A program made the position numbers and the translations under genes. Under the pieces are notes generated by a model. That model did not search any database. It had not been told where the DNA came from and saw only the letters and a list, made by a program, of their open reading frames with translations. From contig QNQO01000538.1 in assembly GCA_003290165.1 (NCBI GenBank), forward strand, positions 62,001 through 126,000: a stretch of 64,000 bases of DNA. The letters are read 5' to 3'. Shown piece after piece: positions 35,901-47,900 of the stretch (the first letter of the stretch is position 1; each line of letters opens with the position of its first letter). This DNA is from Berberis thunbergii. Lineage: Eukaryota; Streptophyta; Magnoliopsida; Ranunculales; Berberidaceae.

Positions 35901-38900
35901 CTCAGTTAAAGTTGCATACATTTGTTGAATGTTCCCTTTACCTTTTATAATGCTCGTGGTTAATTCTCTACGTGACTTAAGCATGTGAGGTGCGATGGAA
36001 AGAGATGTTTCTTGTAACAGTCTCCTCCTTTATGGAGATGTGTTCGGGGAGGCGTAACTCTCTCCATGGCTCTTTTTGGTGCAACGTTCCTCTTTATGAG
36101 ACAACTCATGTCGGGCCTGGATCCGGGCCCTGATTCGTTTGGGGCTGGATTCAGGTCCAGTTTGTTTTTCCTCATTGGCGGGCCTCGTGTGGGCCTCTGC
36201 AGTTGACTTTATTCTTCCTGGGCTTTATGAGCTGCCCAATAGATTGAGCGCTCGTATTCTTGTGATGGATCTTTATGCCACGTGTATGGCCGTGATGATT
36301 GGTCTATTTTGATGTATCATCTACTCTCTATTTAGTTTGTGGGCATGCTGGCATGACCACTAACTTCGTGACGATTCGTCTTTCATTTTCATCATTACTT
36401 GTATATAATGCTGTTAGTAACTTTTTGCGAGTTGGTGTCTCGATTCTTTGATTGTTCGTTCATTTTTTCTTACACTTTTGGGATATTGCGTAGTGATCAT
36501 GTCTCGCACGTTGTCCTTTCATTTCTTGACTCTATAAAAAGAGATGTGATGACTTCATTTTCCCTTTTCACATTGTCTGTGAATTTAGGGTTTGATCACC
36601 CCTCGTCTTTTTCATTTTCGTTACTTCTCATGATGTCTATTGGTGATAAGCTGTGGTAAGTCGCTAACTCTGTGCGAGGCTCATTTATGGGGGTTGTGAA
36701 TTGTGTCCCGTCCAAATCTTGTTCAGGATGTTATGGGGGTTGTGTCTCGCCCGAGTTCGTCTCTTGATGATGTTGCGAAAAGAGATTGTGATTCTTTCAA
36801 AGAGGCTGGGGAACTGAGGCTCGCAAAGGAACGAGAATGAGACCACTTGTCCGCTGGATGACAACGAGAGGAAGCTTCTTTTTGCTTACGGTGTCTTGGA
36901 CGCTGCTGAGTTATCTAACGATGATCCCCTGGTCATTAATGAAAATATGCTTCAGCTAGCGGTGAGCAGTCTAAAGACATTGGTGGTGGTCAGAGTTTCA
37001 GGGATCATTTTCCTTCTTTTATTGATGTCAACGAAACAATCGGGTTCCTAGTTTCCTCTTTTGTTCGTCAGGTTTCTCTTGTTCCCGCTGCTATTGTTAG
37101 CCCTGCTCTTGCCATAAACGCTTCTGGACGGGAGGGTAAATGTGATTTTTCCGTTACTGCTATTCCTTCTGTTCTTCCTGCTGTCGGGGGTGGTTATTCA
37201 GTGTTCCCAGATCATCGTGTCCTTCATCCACCGATTAGTTGGATTGATCCTGGCCTGAAGGATATTTGTATCAAGTCTGACGACTAGTTTTGTTGCAGCT
37301 TGACGTGCAGAACGGTGCACGTAGATTGGTAAATGAATGGCACATGCAGTTGGTGGAAAAGCCTTCGATGCCTGTACTTGACCTGTTTGATCACATCGAC
37401 CACGGTCTTGAGTTTATAATGGATGGGATGAATCATCTCGTTTATGCAGGGTGGACTCGGTTAATCGAGCTGGTCGTGATCAAATGGCTCTGTTGGAAAT
37501 GAGATTTGCGGGTTATTTCTGGTGTTTTCTCATGTTCTTTCTCAATTTGAGGTGTTGAAAATGCAATGCGCGGACTCAAAGAAAGTTGCAGGGACTGCTC
37601 GAAAGTCATTGATGTGAAGGATATGTGGGATAGGTCTGTTTTTTAGCTTGACTATTTGAAAGCTAAGTTAGATGGGGTTTGCACCTGTCTATGTGATGTG
37701 GAAAAGAGTTATCTGCTGAGAAAGTAGCTTTCGATGAAGCTTCTCGTGCTGAATTAAAGCAATCCGTTATGTGTGATACCGCTAAGAAGCGGGTGGAACA
37801 GATAACTGCTGCGCTTAATAATCGCTGAAGGGCAGCTTGATGCAGCAAAAAATGAACTCGCTGCTGCTAGGATAGGCTCCGTATAGCCAAAGCCAAAGAT
37901 TGGAAGCAAGTTGTTGATGAGCGGGTTGAGCTTTTTAATTATATCGAAGGGCTCGGCGAAGATTTGTCTAAGTATCGTCACCTAGCCGATGAAGCTTTTG
38001 AGGATTTGTCTAAGTATCGTCACCTAGCCGATGAAGATTTGTCTAAGTATCGTCACCTAGCCGATGAAGCTTTTGAGGTCAGCGCCCCAGAGCTGTTAGT
38101 ACTCCCTTCTCCTGAAAAAAGTTTTTTTCCTGTTCAAGCGAGTGACGATCTTGCCATTGCTTCTGTATTTCTCCCACTTTGTTATCACCTTTTTCGGATG
38201 TAACAAAGTAGGGTTATCAATAAAAATTGTCTTTTGTTGTTTTTTCTTCTTTTTGGTTATGTTGTAATTGTCGTGGATTTTGCGTTAAATTTTTTTATAG
38301 TTGCTTTTGTGTTTAGGCTCATTGTTCGTCTAATGGTGGGTCACTGTTGTCCATCCTGATTTGCCGTAAAGAGTTGCTTTTGCCTGTATTTTTTCGAATC
38401 ACATTGACTTGTTTCCTTAACTCTGACATTGTGTTTGTAGTCGAAGTCTTTTTGTTAACCTATTTGTTGAGGATGTACTTCTTTAACTTGACACCTCGGC
38501 CGATTCGAAGTTTTGTGTTTAGTTGACTTGGGTGTCCAACCTTTACTTTGTTAGCTCGACATCTCGGTCGATTCGAAGTTTTGTGTTTGGTTGACTCGGG
38601 TGTCCAACCTTTACTTCGTTAGCTCGACATCTCGGTCGATTTAAAGTTTTGTGTTTGGTTGACTTGGGTGTTTAACCTTTACTTCGTTAGCTCGATATCT
38701 CGGTCGATTCGAAGTTTTTTGTGTTTAGTTGACTTGAGTGTCTAACCTTTACTTCGGTAGCTCGACATCTTGGCCGATTTGAAGTTTTTTTTATGTTTGG
38801 TTGACTCGGGTGTCCAACCTTTACTTTGTTAGCTCGACATCTCAGTCGGTTCAATGTTTTTTGTGTTTAGTTAACTTGGGTGTCCAATCTTTACTTCGTT

Positions 38901-41900
38901 AGTTCAACACTTCAACATCACGGTCGATTTGAAGTTTTTTGTTTAGTTGACTCGGGTGTCCAATTTTCACTTCTTAGTTGATCAGACCAGAAGTTTGTGT
39001 ATCAAACTTTTGTCGTTTGATTGCTTTGTATGGCTAATTCATTGACGTATCTATTTTGCTGTCCACGCGAAAATTTAGAGTTTCTGAATTCGTAATCATA
39101 TTGATATTTCCTTGATGTTTTTATCAGCCTTAGCCGTTATGGCATTTACGCTGGTTTGAAGTACGATTTGTTGTCTTCCTTTGCTCGTTGTCAGCCTTCG
39201 TATTGGAGGCTGGTATTTTTGTTGTTTTGTTTTTCTTTGTTTCGTTCTCATATGTTGTGTATGATGTATCTGGCAGGCTCAAGGTGTTTTTTGTATCCGA
39301 TGGCTGAGTAATATTGGCTTGTTTGGTCATGTTTACGTCATTACCAAATTGTTCGACCGTGCTTTTGTCAACACAAAACTGTCCAATCATGCTAATGTCG
39401 TCGTCGTGTCTGGTGTCAACCATCAGGGTTTGGTCGAGTGTGTTGTTGCCAACTTGTCATTGGTGGTTCGGGTCGAGCTTGCAAGCACTGATAAGATCTT
39501 TTGATTTGTACGAATTGATTGTTGCAGACTTCTCTATGTTTTGTGCATTCTTTAAGTGTTTCGTCAGTACCCTTGTTCTGATATAGATTGATTTGAGTGT
39601 AGAGTTCACCTAATTGCTTCGTGTGTTTTGCTCCAGCTATGCAGTGTGTGGCGTATATCAACGCCCTGGACTGTCTCGCAGCATTGTCTGATTTCTTCTT
39701 CTATGTGATCTGTTTGTCTAGCATTCCGATGAACTTGTCGAGTTGTCCTTTCTGAGGCCAGTTTTCGATTTCGTCTTTTAAATTGTAGCATTCTTCGATA
39801 TCGAGCCCATGATCCTTATGGAATGAATAGTATTTGCTTTTGTCTCTGCCTTTCGGATCCTCTCTCATTCGAAGCGGCCAGTTGACGTTATCCATTTCGC
39901 TGTGTTTTAATATATTTGCTTGACTTGTCTTCAGGGTTGTATATGGCTTGTATGTGGTCTTCATTACACTCGTTACCCGCTCATGTCGAGTTCGCGTTGG
40001 TTGTAACTTTTGGAGTCTTGTCATCGCGAATCACTCCTTCCGCTACTTTGATGTTTCTTTGATGGATTGCTGCCTTCCCGTTGTCCGTCGTCCTGTTTTT
40101 TTTCTTCCTTTCTTTCCTGTTTCCTTAAAAAATTCTATCTTTCTTGGTCATTTTTTTCTCGTGGAACTTGGGTGTGGGTCTTTCGTAGAAATGAAATGGT
40201 CTTACTTTTTATTTATTATTAATATTTAGTTAATTAAAAATTAGAGTATGCACGAACCAAATCTGCATACTTTTTTTTGTTTTACTCCCCGCAACTCTTC
40301 CTCAGCCAGGCTTGGCTGCCTTCACCTCCTTAAGGGAGATTTGTTTTTGTGCTATTTTTAGCAGGATTGCCATGCCCTTTGGGGGTTCCAGGTTAAGAGC
40401 ATCAAATAAGGGGTCTTTCTTCAATCCGGCCACGAAGGTTGCAACGACTGTGTCGTCGCTACATCCGTCAATCATTGTCAATTTATTGGTAAAACGGGTG
40501 ACATATTCCCGTATTGTTTCTTCGGGCTTCTGCCTGATGTGTAGGAGGTAGTGTGGCCCTTTCCTATTTCGTTGGGGTAGAGTCTAGGTGATCTTTGGAA
40601 TGTGGATATTGGTGAGTAACAAATGTCTAGAGATCAAGTTACAAGGGTGAACCTTGAACCCTTAGTATTGTTTATTTTTCTTTGTGAATCTCATGATGAG
40701 ATTCATTTGACTTGTGTGTGGAAGTAATCATATCTTATTTTAATGTCAATATTGGGGGGACATTATTCCATTTAGTTTCCCTTGTAGCGTTTTGTTATCA
40801 TGAGTATTTAGTTAACCCTTTTAGCGAAGCTCGGGACGAGATTCATTTTGAGTTGTATATATTGTAACACCCTGTATTTTTTCATACCCACTGAATCCTT
40901 ATGATATATATTTTGTGTGATTGTCTTCATGAAGTTATGGGCATATACATGAGCTACTTGTTTGTCCATGTGGTGTGTGTTTTGTTTTTTAAGGAGGGTT
41001 AGCAAAAATCTATTCTGGAATGGTTTATTATTTGGACTCTAGCGATGCTTCATTCGGTAAGTGAGAGTTTCCCGATTAGAATTTTTTGTCTACTTCATTT
41101 TTTGTAAATGTTTTTGTTAAATTTTCACGTCTCGAATTTGGGGGAAACGGATAATCCTAATCTTATGTGCATATAAGGATTTCGTTTTCTAAAAAATCGG
41201 AGCGTGATAGTTTTGTATCAGAGCATTTGGTTAGCCTAGGCTAGAGTAGAGTCTAGGTGATCCTCGAAATGTGGATATGGGTAAAAGTGTAAATGTCTAG
41301 AGTTCAAGTGACAAGGGTGAACCTTAAACCTTTAGTATTGTTTTTTTTTCTTTGTGAATCTCGTGATGAGATTCATTTGACTTGTATGTGCGGGAGTAAT
41401 TATATCTTGTTTTAATGTCAATATTGGGGGAAATTATTCCGTTTAGTTTCCCTTGTAGTGGTTTGTTATCATGAGTGTTTAATTAGCCTTTCAGCGAATA
41501 TCGGAACGAGTTTTCTTTTGAGTTGTATATATTGTAGCACTCCGTATTTTTTCATATCCGTATTTTTTTCATACTTACTGAATCTTTATAATATATTTTG
41601 TGAGATTGTCTTCATGAAGTTATGGGCATATACATGAGCTATTTGTTTGTTTATGTGATGTGTGCTTTGTTTCCTAAGGAGGGTTAGTAGAAACCAAGGA
41701 TGCATAGACTCTTTCGGAAAACCTGAGTCACGAATCAAATACATGTCGGACACGGATTTGCGTTTGACACGCGCCCGACACGTATTGGACACGTGGTCAA
41801 CGATCAAAATTCGTTGACCACGGTCCGGACACGGTCAAGACTCGGTCAAACACGGTCAGACACGGTCCAAACTCGGTCAGACACAGTTCGGACTCGGTCA

Positions 41901-44900
41901 AACACGGTCTGGACTCGGTCGGGTGCTATTAATCATTTAATCCCTCCTCTTCGATCATTCGCTTCCTCCCTCCCACAAACCCTAATCAGAGAGCAGAGAG
42001 CAGAAAACAGAGAGAACAGAGACAGAGAGGGAGTAGACTCGAGGGTTTGATCGATTTCGGTCGGTTTTGACAGAGAGGGTTCGATCGACAGAGAGAGACA
42101 AAGAGGGAGAGAGAGAGGGTTTGATCGACAGAGAGGGTTCGATCGATTTCGGTCGATTTCGACAGAGAGGGTTCGATCGATTTCGACTTGAGTTTCATTT
42201 CATCCTCAAGGGTGGTCGATCGATTTCAGTCGATCGATTTCAACTTGAGTTTCATTTCGATCAATTTCGACATAGAGATAGATCGAGGGTGGTCGTTGGA
42301 CGGAGCTAGAGAGAGAGGGAGCTCGCAGGAAGGAGACGATGTCGTCCTCAGCAGGTACCAAGGAAGCACAGACTCTTCGAAAACTTGCCGTATCCGTGTC
42401 CGACACGTATCCGACACACGACACTCGCTCGACACGCCCCCGACACGCGTCGGACACTTGGTCAACGTGTCGGCAGGTGTTAGACATATGGTCAATGTAG
42501 TCAACGTGTAGATCATGTCTCCGATACACTCGAAACTTGGTCAGGACACAGTCAAGACTCGAAAACCAACTTTGTTTTATTTTTTACTTTTAGATGTTTG
42601 CAAATAACCACGTAATATAATGGTTGTTGAAGTGAATGACTAATTCAATTGTGAATTAAGACAAATAAAGCAAAAACCCACTAAAGCATACCTCTATGCT
42701 TCTTCTTAATCTTTGTTTCTTATTTGTATCTCATTTGCTTATTCTCTCCTCTACTTCTCTACTATATTTTTTCTCTACTTTAATTTTTTCTTGTAACAGT
42801 GCCATCTTTTTCACGGCACTCTAGGAAGCTATTAGATTATTATTTATATTTATGACTTATTAAAAAATATTATGACGTATTGACGTATCCCCGAGTCATA
42901 GTTTTTTGGGAATTGCCGAGTCGGCGTGTCGTGTCAGTGTCCGACACGACACGCGTGTCCGTATCCGTGCATCCTTGGCAGGTACCTATCTTCTTTCAAT
43001 TTTTTTTCTGCGATTTTCTTCTATCAGTCTATGCATCATTCTTTTCTCGAATTTCTTCTCTGATTCATCTCTGATTTTCTTTTCTGCTTTGATTTTTTTC
43101 TTTTTTGAATGAGTATTGTGTTGATATTGCAACACACATCTTGATTTTGTTCTGATCCGATTCATGTCTGATTGAACACACATCCTCAAAAGTTTTTTCA
43201 TATTCTTCCATATTCTGATTTCATGAATGATTTCATGAATATGAGACTCTTTGTCTCTGATATTTGAGGATGTGTGTTCTTCCAACACTAGTAGAACCGT
43301 AGAATAAAACAACGAGTATTGCTTATTTTCTTTTATGTTGATTTTCTAATTTCTGCTGATTTTTGTACTTCAACTGCAAAGAATAAAAAAAAGTAGATTA
43401 GCATTAGCAAAGAATGAGTATTTCAATCAGTGAATCAATATTGCAAATAATGAGTTTTTAGATTCTCAAATGCTTATGCTTTATGAGTATGACTTGAGCT
43501 TGACTTTATGATGCATTTGAAATTTTGAATGAATGTTTTATTGATATGTATGGATTGTTCACTATTATTATTTATAATTTTATGTTCATATGAGTTACAA
43601 AAAAATATATTAAAAAAATAAGTTTGACCGTGTCGCCGAGTCCTTTTTTTTTTAAATTGTCGAGTCGTTGTGTCGTATCCGTGTCCGAGTCTGTGCATCC
43701 TTGGTAGAAACTATTCTGGAATGGTTTATTATTTGGACTCTAGCGATGCTTCATTCGGTCAATGAGATTTTCTGGTTAAAATTTTTTGTCTACTTCATTT
43801 TTTTTTTATAAATGTTTCTGGTTAAATTTTCACGTTCCAAATTTGGGGGAACGGATAATCCTAATCCTACATGGATATAAGAATTTTGTTTTCTAAAAAT
43901 TCGGAGCGTGACAACTAGGGAGTAGGATAAGTTTGTAGATTTGTCCAGGATGTTGGAAGAGGTGGTGATGGATAATCAAGAGGATAAATGGGTTTGGAAA
44001 GAAGATAGAGACAAAGGTTTTTCAGTGTTCATTCTTTTTCAAGTTGGTCAGGAACCAATTCCCTAATCATGCTCGTGTGGAATTTTTTATTGAAGCTAAT
44101 TTGGAGGAAATGATTTTGGCCAAGAGTTTTGTTCTTTATTTGGACATCTTGTATGGAACAAAATTCCATCCAAGGTGGAGTTAAGTGCACATGTTACTTG
44201 TTTTTTTTTTACTAGAAACTACTGCACACCTTCTCATTGTGATTGGGTGAGTGAAATATGGAGGTATATCATAACCCTTTTTGGTTTGTATTGGGTTATG
44301 TTCAGATCCATGGAGGAAGTGTTGAAGTCTTGGAAGACTGGATTTTCTAACCTCGAAAGGAAAGATTTTATGAGATTTAGTTCCATTTGTAGTTTGTTGG
44401 GTTATATGGCTGGAAAGGAACGACAAAATTTTTCCAAACTAGGTTTCAAATATGGAGACAATCATTATGGAGATTTTAATTTTATTATGGAGTTGGGTGT
44501 TTCATTATCCATCCTTCAAGGAAGTGTACTTCGAGTCTTTGTTTGCCAATTGGAATATGTTGATATTGGAGCCTTAACGTTTTAAGGCCGCCTCGCATTA
44601 TATTCAAATTTTTTGGGCAATAATACATTTTACCTTGGTAAAAAAAGTACATAAGATAAGACTACACACAGACACACAACAAAGACACAATTTACAATGA
44701 TGGACGATTTATCAATAATGTCTAGTAAAATACAAACTCATATTTAACTTGATTATGAAAATATTTGAAGTGACAAAATATGAGTACATAAATTGTCAAT
44801 TTATGTCAATATCAGCATTGCCATCATCCTTATCACTTAGACTCCTGCCCCAAATTTCTACCTTCCGCCTCATCCTCACCAAGAATCGTCATGGTTCTAC

Positions 44901-47900
44901 TCTTAGTCCTTACTTGGTCCCACAGTCCCAATCATCATCTCTCTTGCATAAGCCTTTTGGTCATAAATATACTAAGTTTTCTCTTGAAAAGAAAGTTAAA
45001 GTGCCCACTGAGTACTTGCGTTTAGGAAAGTTGCTGACTTGGTCAAGTGCCAAAGTACAAGTAATACAATACTTGACTCACTTTAGGTCCTTCCAACGAG
45101 TAAATTCGCCATCTTGTTCAATATGTTTGTTTAGTGAGCTAGGTTGTTTGGTTTGCTAAGCGGCACAAATTGTTGACAACCGCTTCAAGCCCTGGGGTTT
45201 GCGACAAAATCACGGCGAAGTTGAGGCAGAACTGTGATAGATTTTATTTAATTTTTTATATTTCATGCTCATTACATTTGTTCTCTCTAATTCAACACAA
45301 ATATATACTAATCATAAACCATTATTCATAAGGCATAATTCAAATGACTGAGTGACATGACATTGAGTAAATCCATAACAAAACAAGACATTTAGTTTCA
45401 TTCAATATTACATCTTAAAATAAAAGCCAAATCTAGTAAACTACTAAGCTAACAACTCATTAACCATAATTTCACCACGTTAACATCCTCATCATCCCCT
45501 TGATTAGTTCCACCAGTCTCATCTTTATTATCATCGAGGCGACGAGCTAACGAAGGGAGGATGGAAAGAAGACCTGAGTGGAGTTCAGAATATGAACTCA
45601 AGCAGAGTTGAGAATAAGAAGGAAGGGAGAGAATAAAAAACAATGAACCTATATTACCTCATCGATTAATCTATCAAAAAACAGGTCACGCTTGTGTTCC
45701 TGATGGTCGATTTAGAGGATGAAAAAGGATCTGTTATAAAGGACGCTAATTCCATTTGTAATAACCCACAGCTAGACTAAAGCCTTAAGTTGTTAATTAT
45801 ATTATTTATTTAAGTTGCTAACCTACTATTTATCACCCAAATTAAATGTTGTGGAGCCAAGCGCAAAAAACTTTAGAGGTATGAATTTTCCAAAGCAAAG
45901 TGGCTGCTTAAAAAAATTGAGCTTCAAGAGTCATGGCGCTGCTGCAGTGGAGCTTCATACAACATAGCTAGTGTGTAGGTTGCCTTTAGCATTTCATACA
46001 CACACTTTTTGCGCGAGAAGAATATCCCAAATCCAACCCCTTCCATGTTACTTAAACAATCCATCTAACTTCTAGCACTCTGTTCCAAATTCTTTTCAAT
46101 GTTCATAGTATTCCACTCCATATTTCCTTGACATTAATATCCATATTCCTTTTAAGTGTTTATTTAAAAAGTAATAGAAGATTATTTGATAGATTATGTT
46201 TGTGAATTAGGATTCAAAGAATATTTAGTTAAAATCAGTTATGTGGAAAGTGTGGTATATGGAATAGGGGAGAGAGCAAACAGTAGTGGGTGTTGATATT
46301 TTGGGTTGTTTGATGGGGAATTGCCTGCCATTTATTTGGCTCTACCTTTGGGTTCAAAAACAAAAATAAGCATTTGTGTGATCCAATGGTGGAAGTCATG
46401 GGGAAGAGGCTTGCAGTTTGGAAAACTGAATTGCTCGAATGGAGGGAGCCTTATTTTCATTGAGAGTGCATTGCTGAATATGCATATCACGTCTCTATCT
46501 CACATGCTTGTTTTGGATTGAGAAGATGATCATAAAACTTTTTGTGCTGTGTGGTTGAGGAGAATAAGGTTTGATGTTTTAAACGGGAGATGGTTTGAGG
46601 ACTTCCTAAAGATCTGGGTGGATTTGTTATTCGGCCCCTGTAGTAATAAAGGCGTTACTAGTAAATGGTTGTAGAGATCTGGTACCAAAAAACGGTTTAT
46701 AATAGAAAGAAATCACTAAAACAAAGTGTGGCCCATCAGGTTCGAGTTAGCTTCCAAAGCATCCAGACTGTTGTTATGGTGTTGGCACATGGAGGACAAT
46801 CTCTAATTATAAGGACGATTTTATTAAAGGTGTCGATGTGGTTATAGGCAGAGGAAATAACATTAGCTTCTGGAATGATTTTCGGAAAGAAAATGTAAAC
46901 TTTAAAGATGGGTTCCCAAGGTTGTATGCACTATGTGAGGATGAAGGGGATGGAAGGATTGTTCGGTGTTCAAGTGGATGGGGTTACAAAGTGGAATTTA
47001 CTCCAAGATGGTTTGCTCTGTTGGTGGAGAAACCGAATGAGTATGTGGTGTTCTCGGGCGTGTTAGAAAGTGTAGCTCTAGAAGATAGTGGGTGTAGAAG
47101 GATGATAGAGATAGAGGTTTTCTGTAGGTCTTGTTTTCTAGGATTGACTACGTATCGCTACCTCATAGTCACTTGTCTCATGAGTTTATGTGGAAAAGAG
47201 GTATCCTGTTCGGGGTCTTTCTTTATGTGTGAAACAGTTTGGAAAAAGGACTCCCTTAATGGTGGAATTGGCTCACACAGTGATGGAGATTGAAGTGGCA
47301 TGTATGTTTTGAAATATAGATCATAGGAGAACTCTGCGCATTTTCTATTTTCATTGTGAATGGGTATACTAGGTTTGGATGCATTTCAAGCGTTGTTTGG
47401 ATTGTACTGGGTTTTGTTGGCATCGGTGGAGGATTTTCTAAAAGGTTGGAAGACTCCTATGCATATTACAATTTTTTTTCTTTTTACTTATTCTATTTTC
47501 AGGAGGCAAGGTTTTGTGGAAATTGCTCCTTTTTGCCTTGTGTTTCTCGATTTGGAAGATGTGGAGCAAAATGATCTTTTGCAACAAGTTTTTGGATTTT
47601 GAGCGCTCATTATGGAGGTTTTAACCACTTTATGGGGCTGAGTATCCTATCTTCCGGATTTTAAGGGAGTCTAGGTTCAGTCTGTATATGCTAATTGCAG
47701 TTTCCTATTACGGTGCTCAGTGGACTTTTGATGAATTGATAATTAATCAATTGTTTCCGTTGCTTCATGGAACCCTTTAATGAATTTGATATTCCTTTTT
47801 CTCTTAAAACATAATAACTTGAAAGTCTTTCAAAACTTGACATGTTTTGTTTAAAAATTAATCTCGTTGCAGCAAACTCTCATATTACATTCAAGTTGAC

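Larger units (their letters stand above)
35759..40560 (-). mobile_element. Ty3/gypsy Tat-like derivative lacking pol
   Basis: On the minus strand: gag (40551 to about 39440), a 500-bp tandem repeat (38990-38481), an opposite-strand coiled-coil ORF remnant (36720-38203), then an LTR-like region (to 35759). In the Tat lineage an additional, often antisense, ORF and tandem subrepeats near the 3' LTR are known, so the order fits. Protease, RT, RNase H and integrase are absent. The 5' LTR side is cut off at about 40573, where a different element begins. Lineage assignment is inference. Confidence 0.65.
41695..43703. mobile_element. hAT-type element, 2.0 kb, containing a second member of its family
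   Basis: Terminal inverted repeats CAAGGATGCATAGACTC / GAGTCTGTGCATCCTTG. Flanked by identical 8-bp GTAGAAAC (41687-41694 and 43704-43711). Subterminal regions are packed with ACACGGTC/GACTCGGTC-type words. The left half holds a purine-rich, 5'-UTR-like stretch ending in ATGTCGTCCTCAGCAG (about 42339-42354) before GTACCT, which resembles a first coding exon with a splice donor. No complete transposase is present. Confidence 0.9.
40573..43913 (+). mobile_element. Short-LTR non-autonomous gypsy-like element, internal-LTR-internal-LTR
   Basis: Two LTRs of about 350 bp (40863-41209; 41533-43913 once the hAT insertion is excluded) run TGTARCACYC...GGAGCGTGAYA. The internal region (41210-41532) begins with a primer site TTGTATCAGAGC (41213-41224) and recurs as a partial copy before the first LTR (40573-40862). 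The leftmost LTR is missing at an abrupt junction with the gypsy gag region. No coding capacity. The internal sequence is related to 16268-16792. Confidence 0.78.
41533..43913 (+). repeat. Second LTR of the short-LTR element, interrupted by hAT
   Basis: From TGTAGCACTCCG to GAGCGTGACA. Without the 2009-bp hAT element and one 8-bp duplication it is about 364 bp, matching the other LTR. Confidence 0.8.

Noticed and set aside
41213..41224. TATCAGAGC considered as part of a tRNA gene
   Set aside because: It is a retrotransposon primer binding site next to an LTR end; no cloverleaf can be formed around it.
42188..42529. Several overlapping frames of about 100 codons
   Set aside because: They come from low-complexity GATCGATTTCGA and CGACACG repeats of the hAT elements.
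44749..45159. Open frame of 136 codons with a Ser/Leu-rich start resembling a transit peptide
   Set aside because: No upstream promoter evidence or domain; it lies within GCP6 intron 2 among transposon remnants. Kept only as a note in the gap entry.
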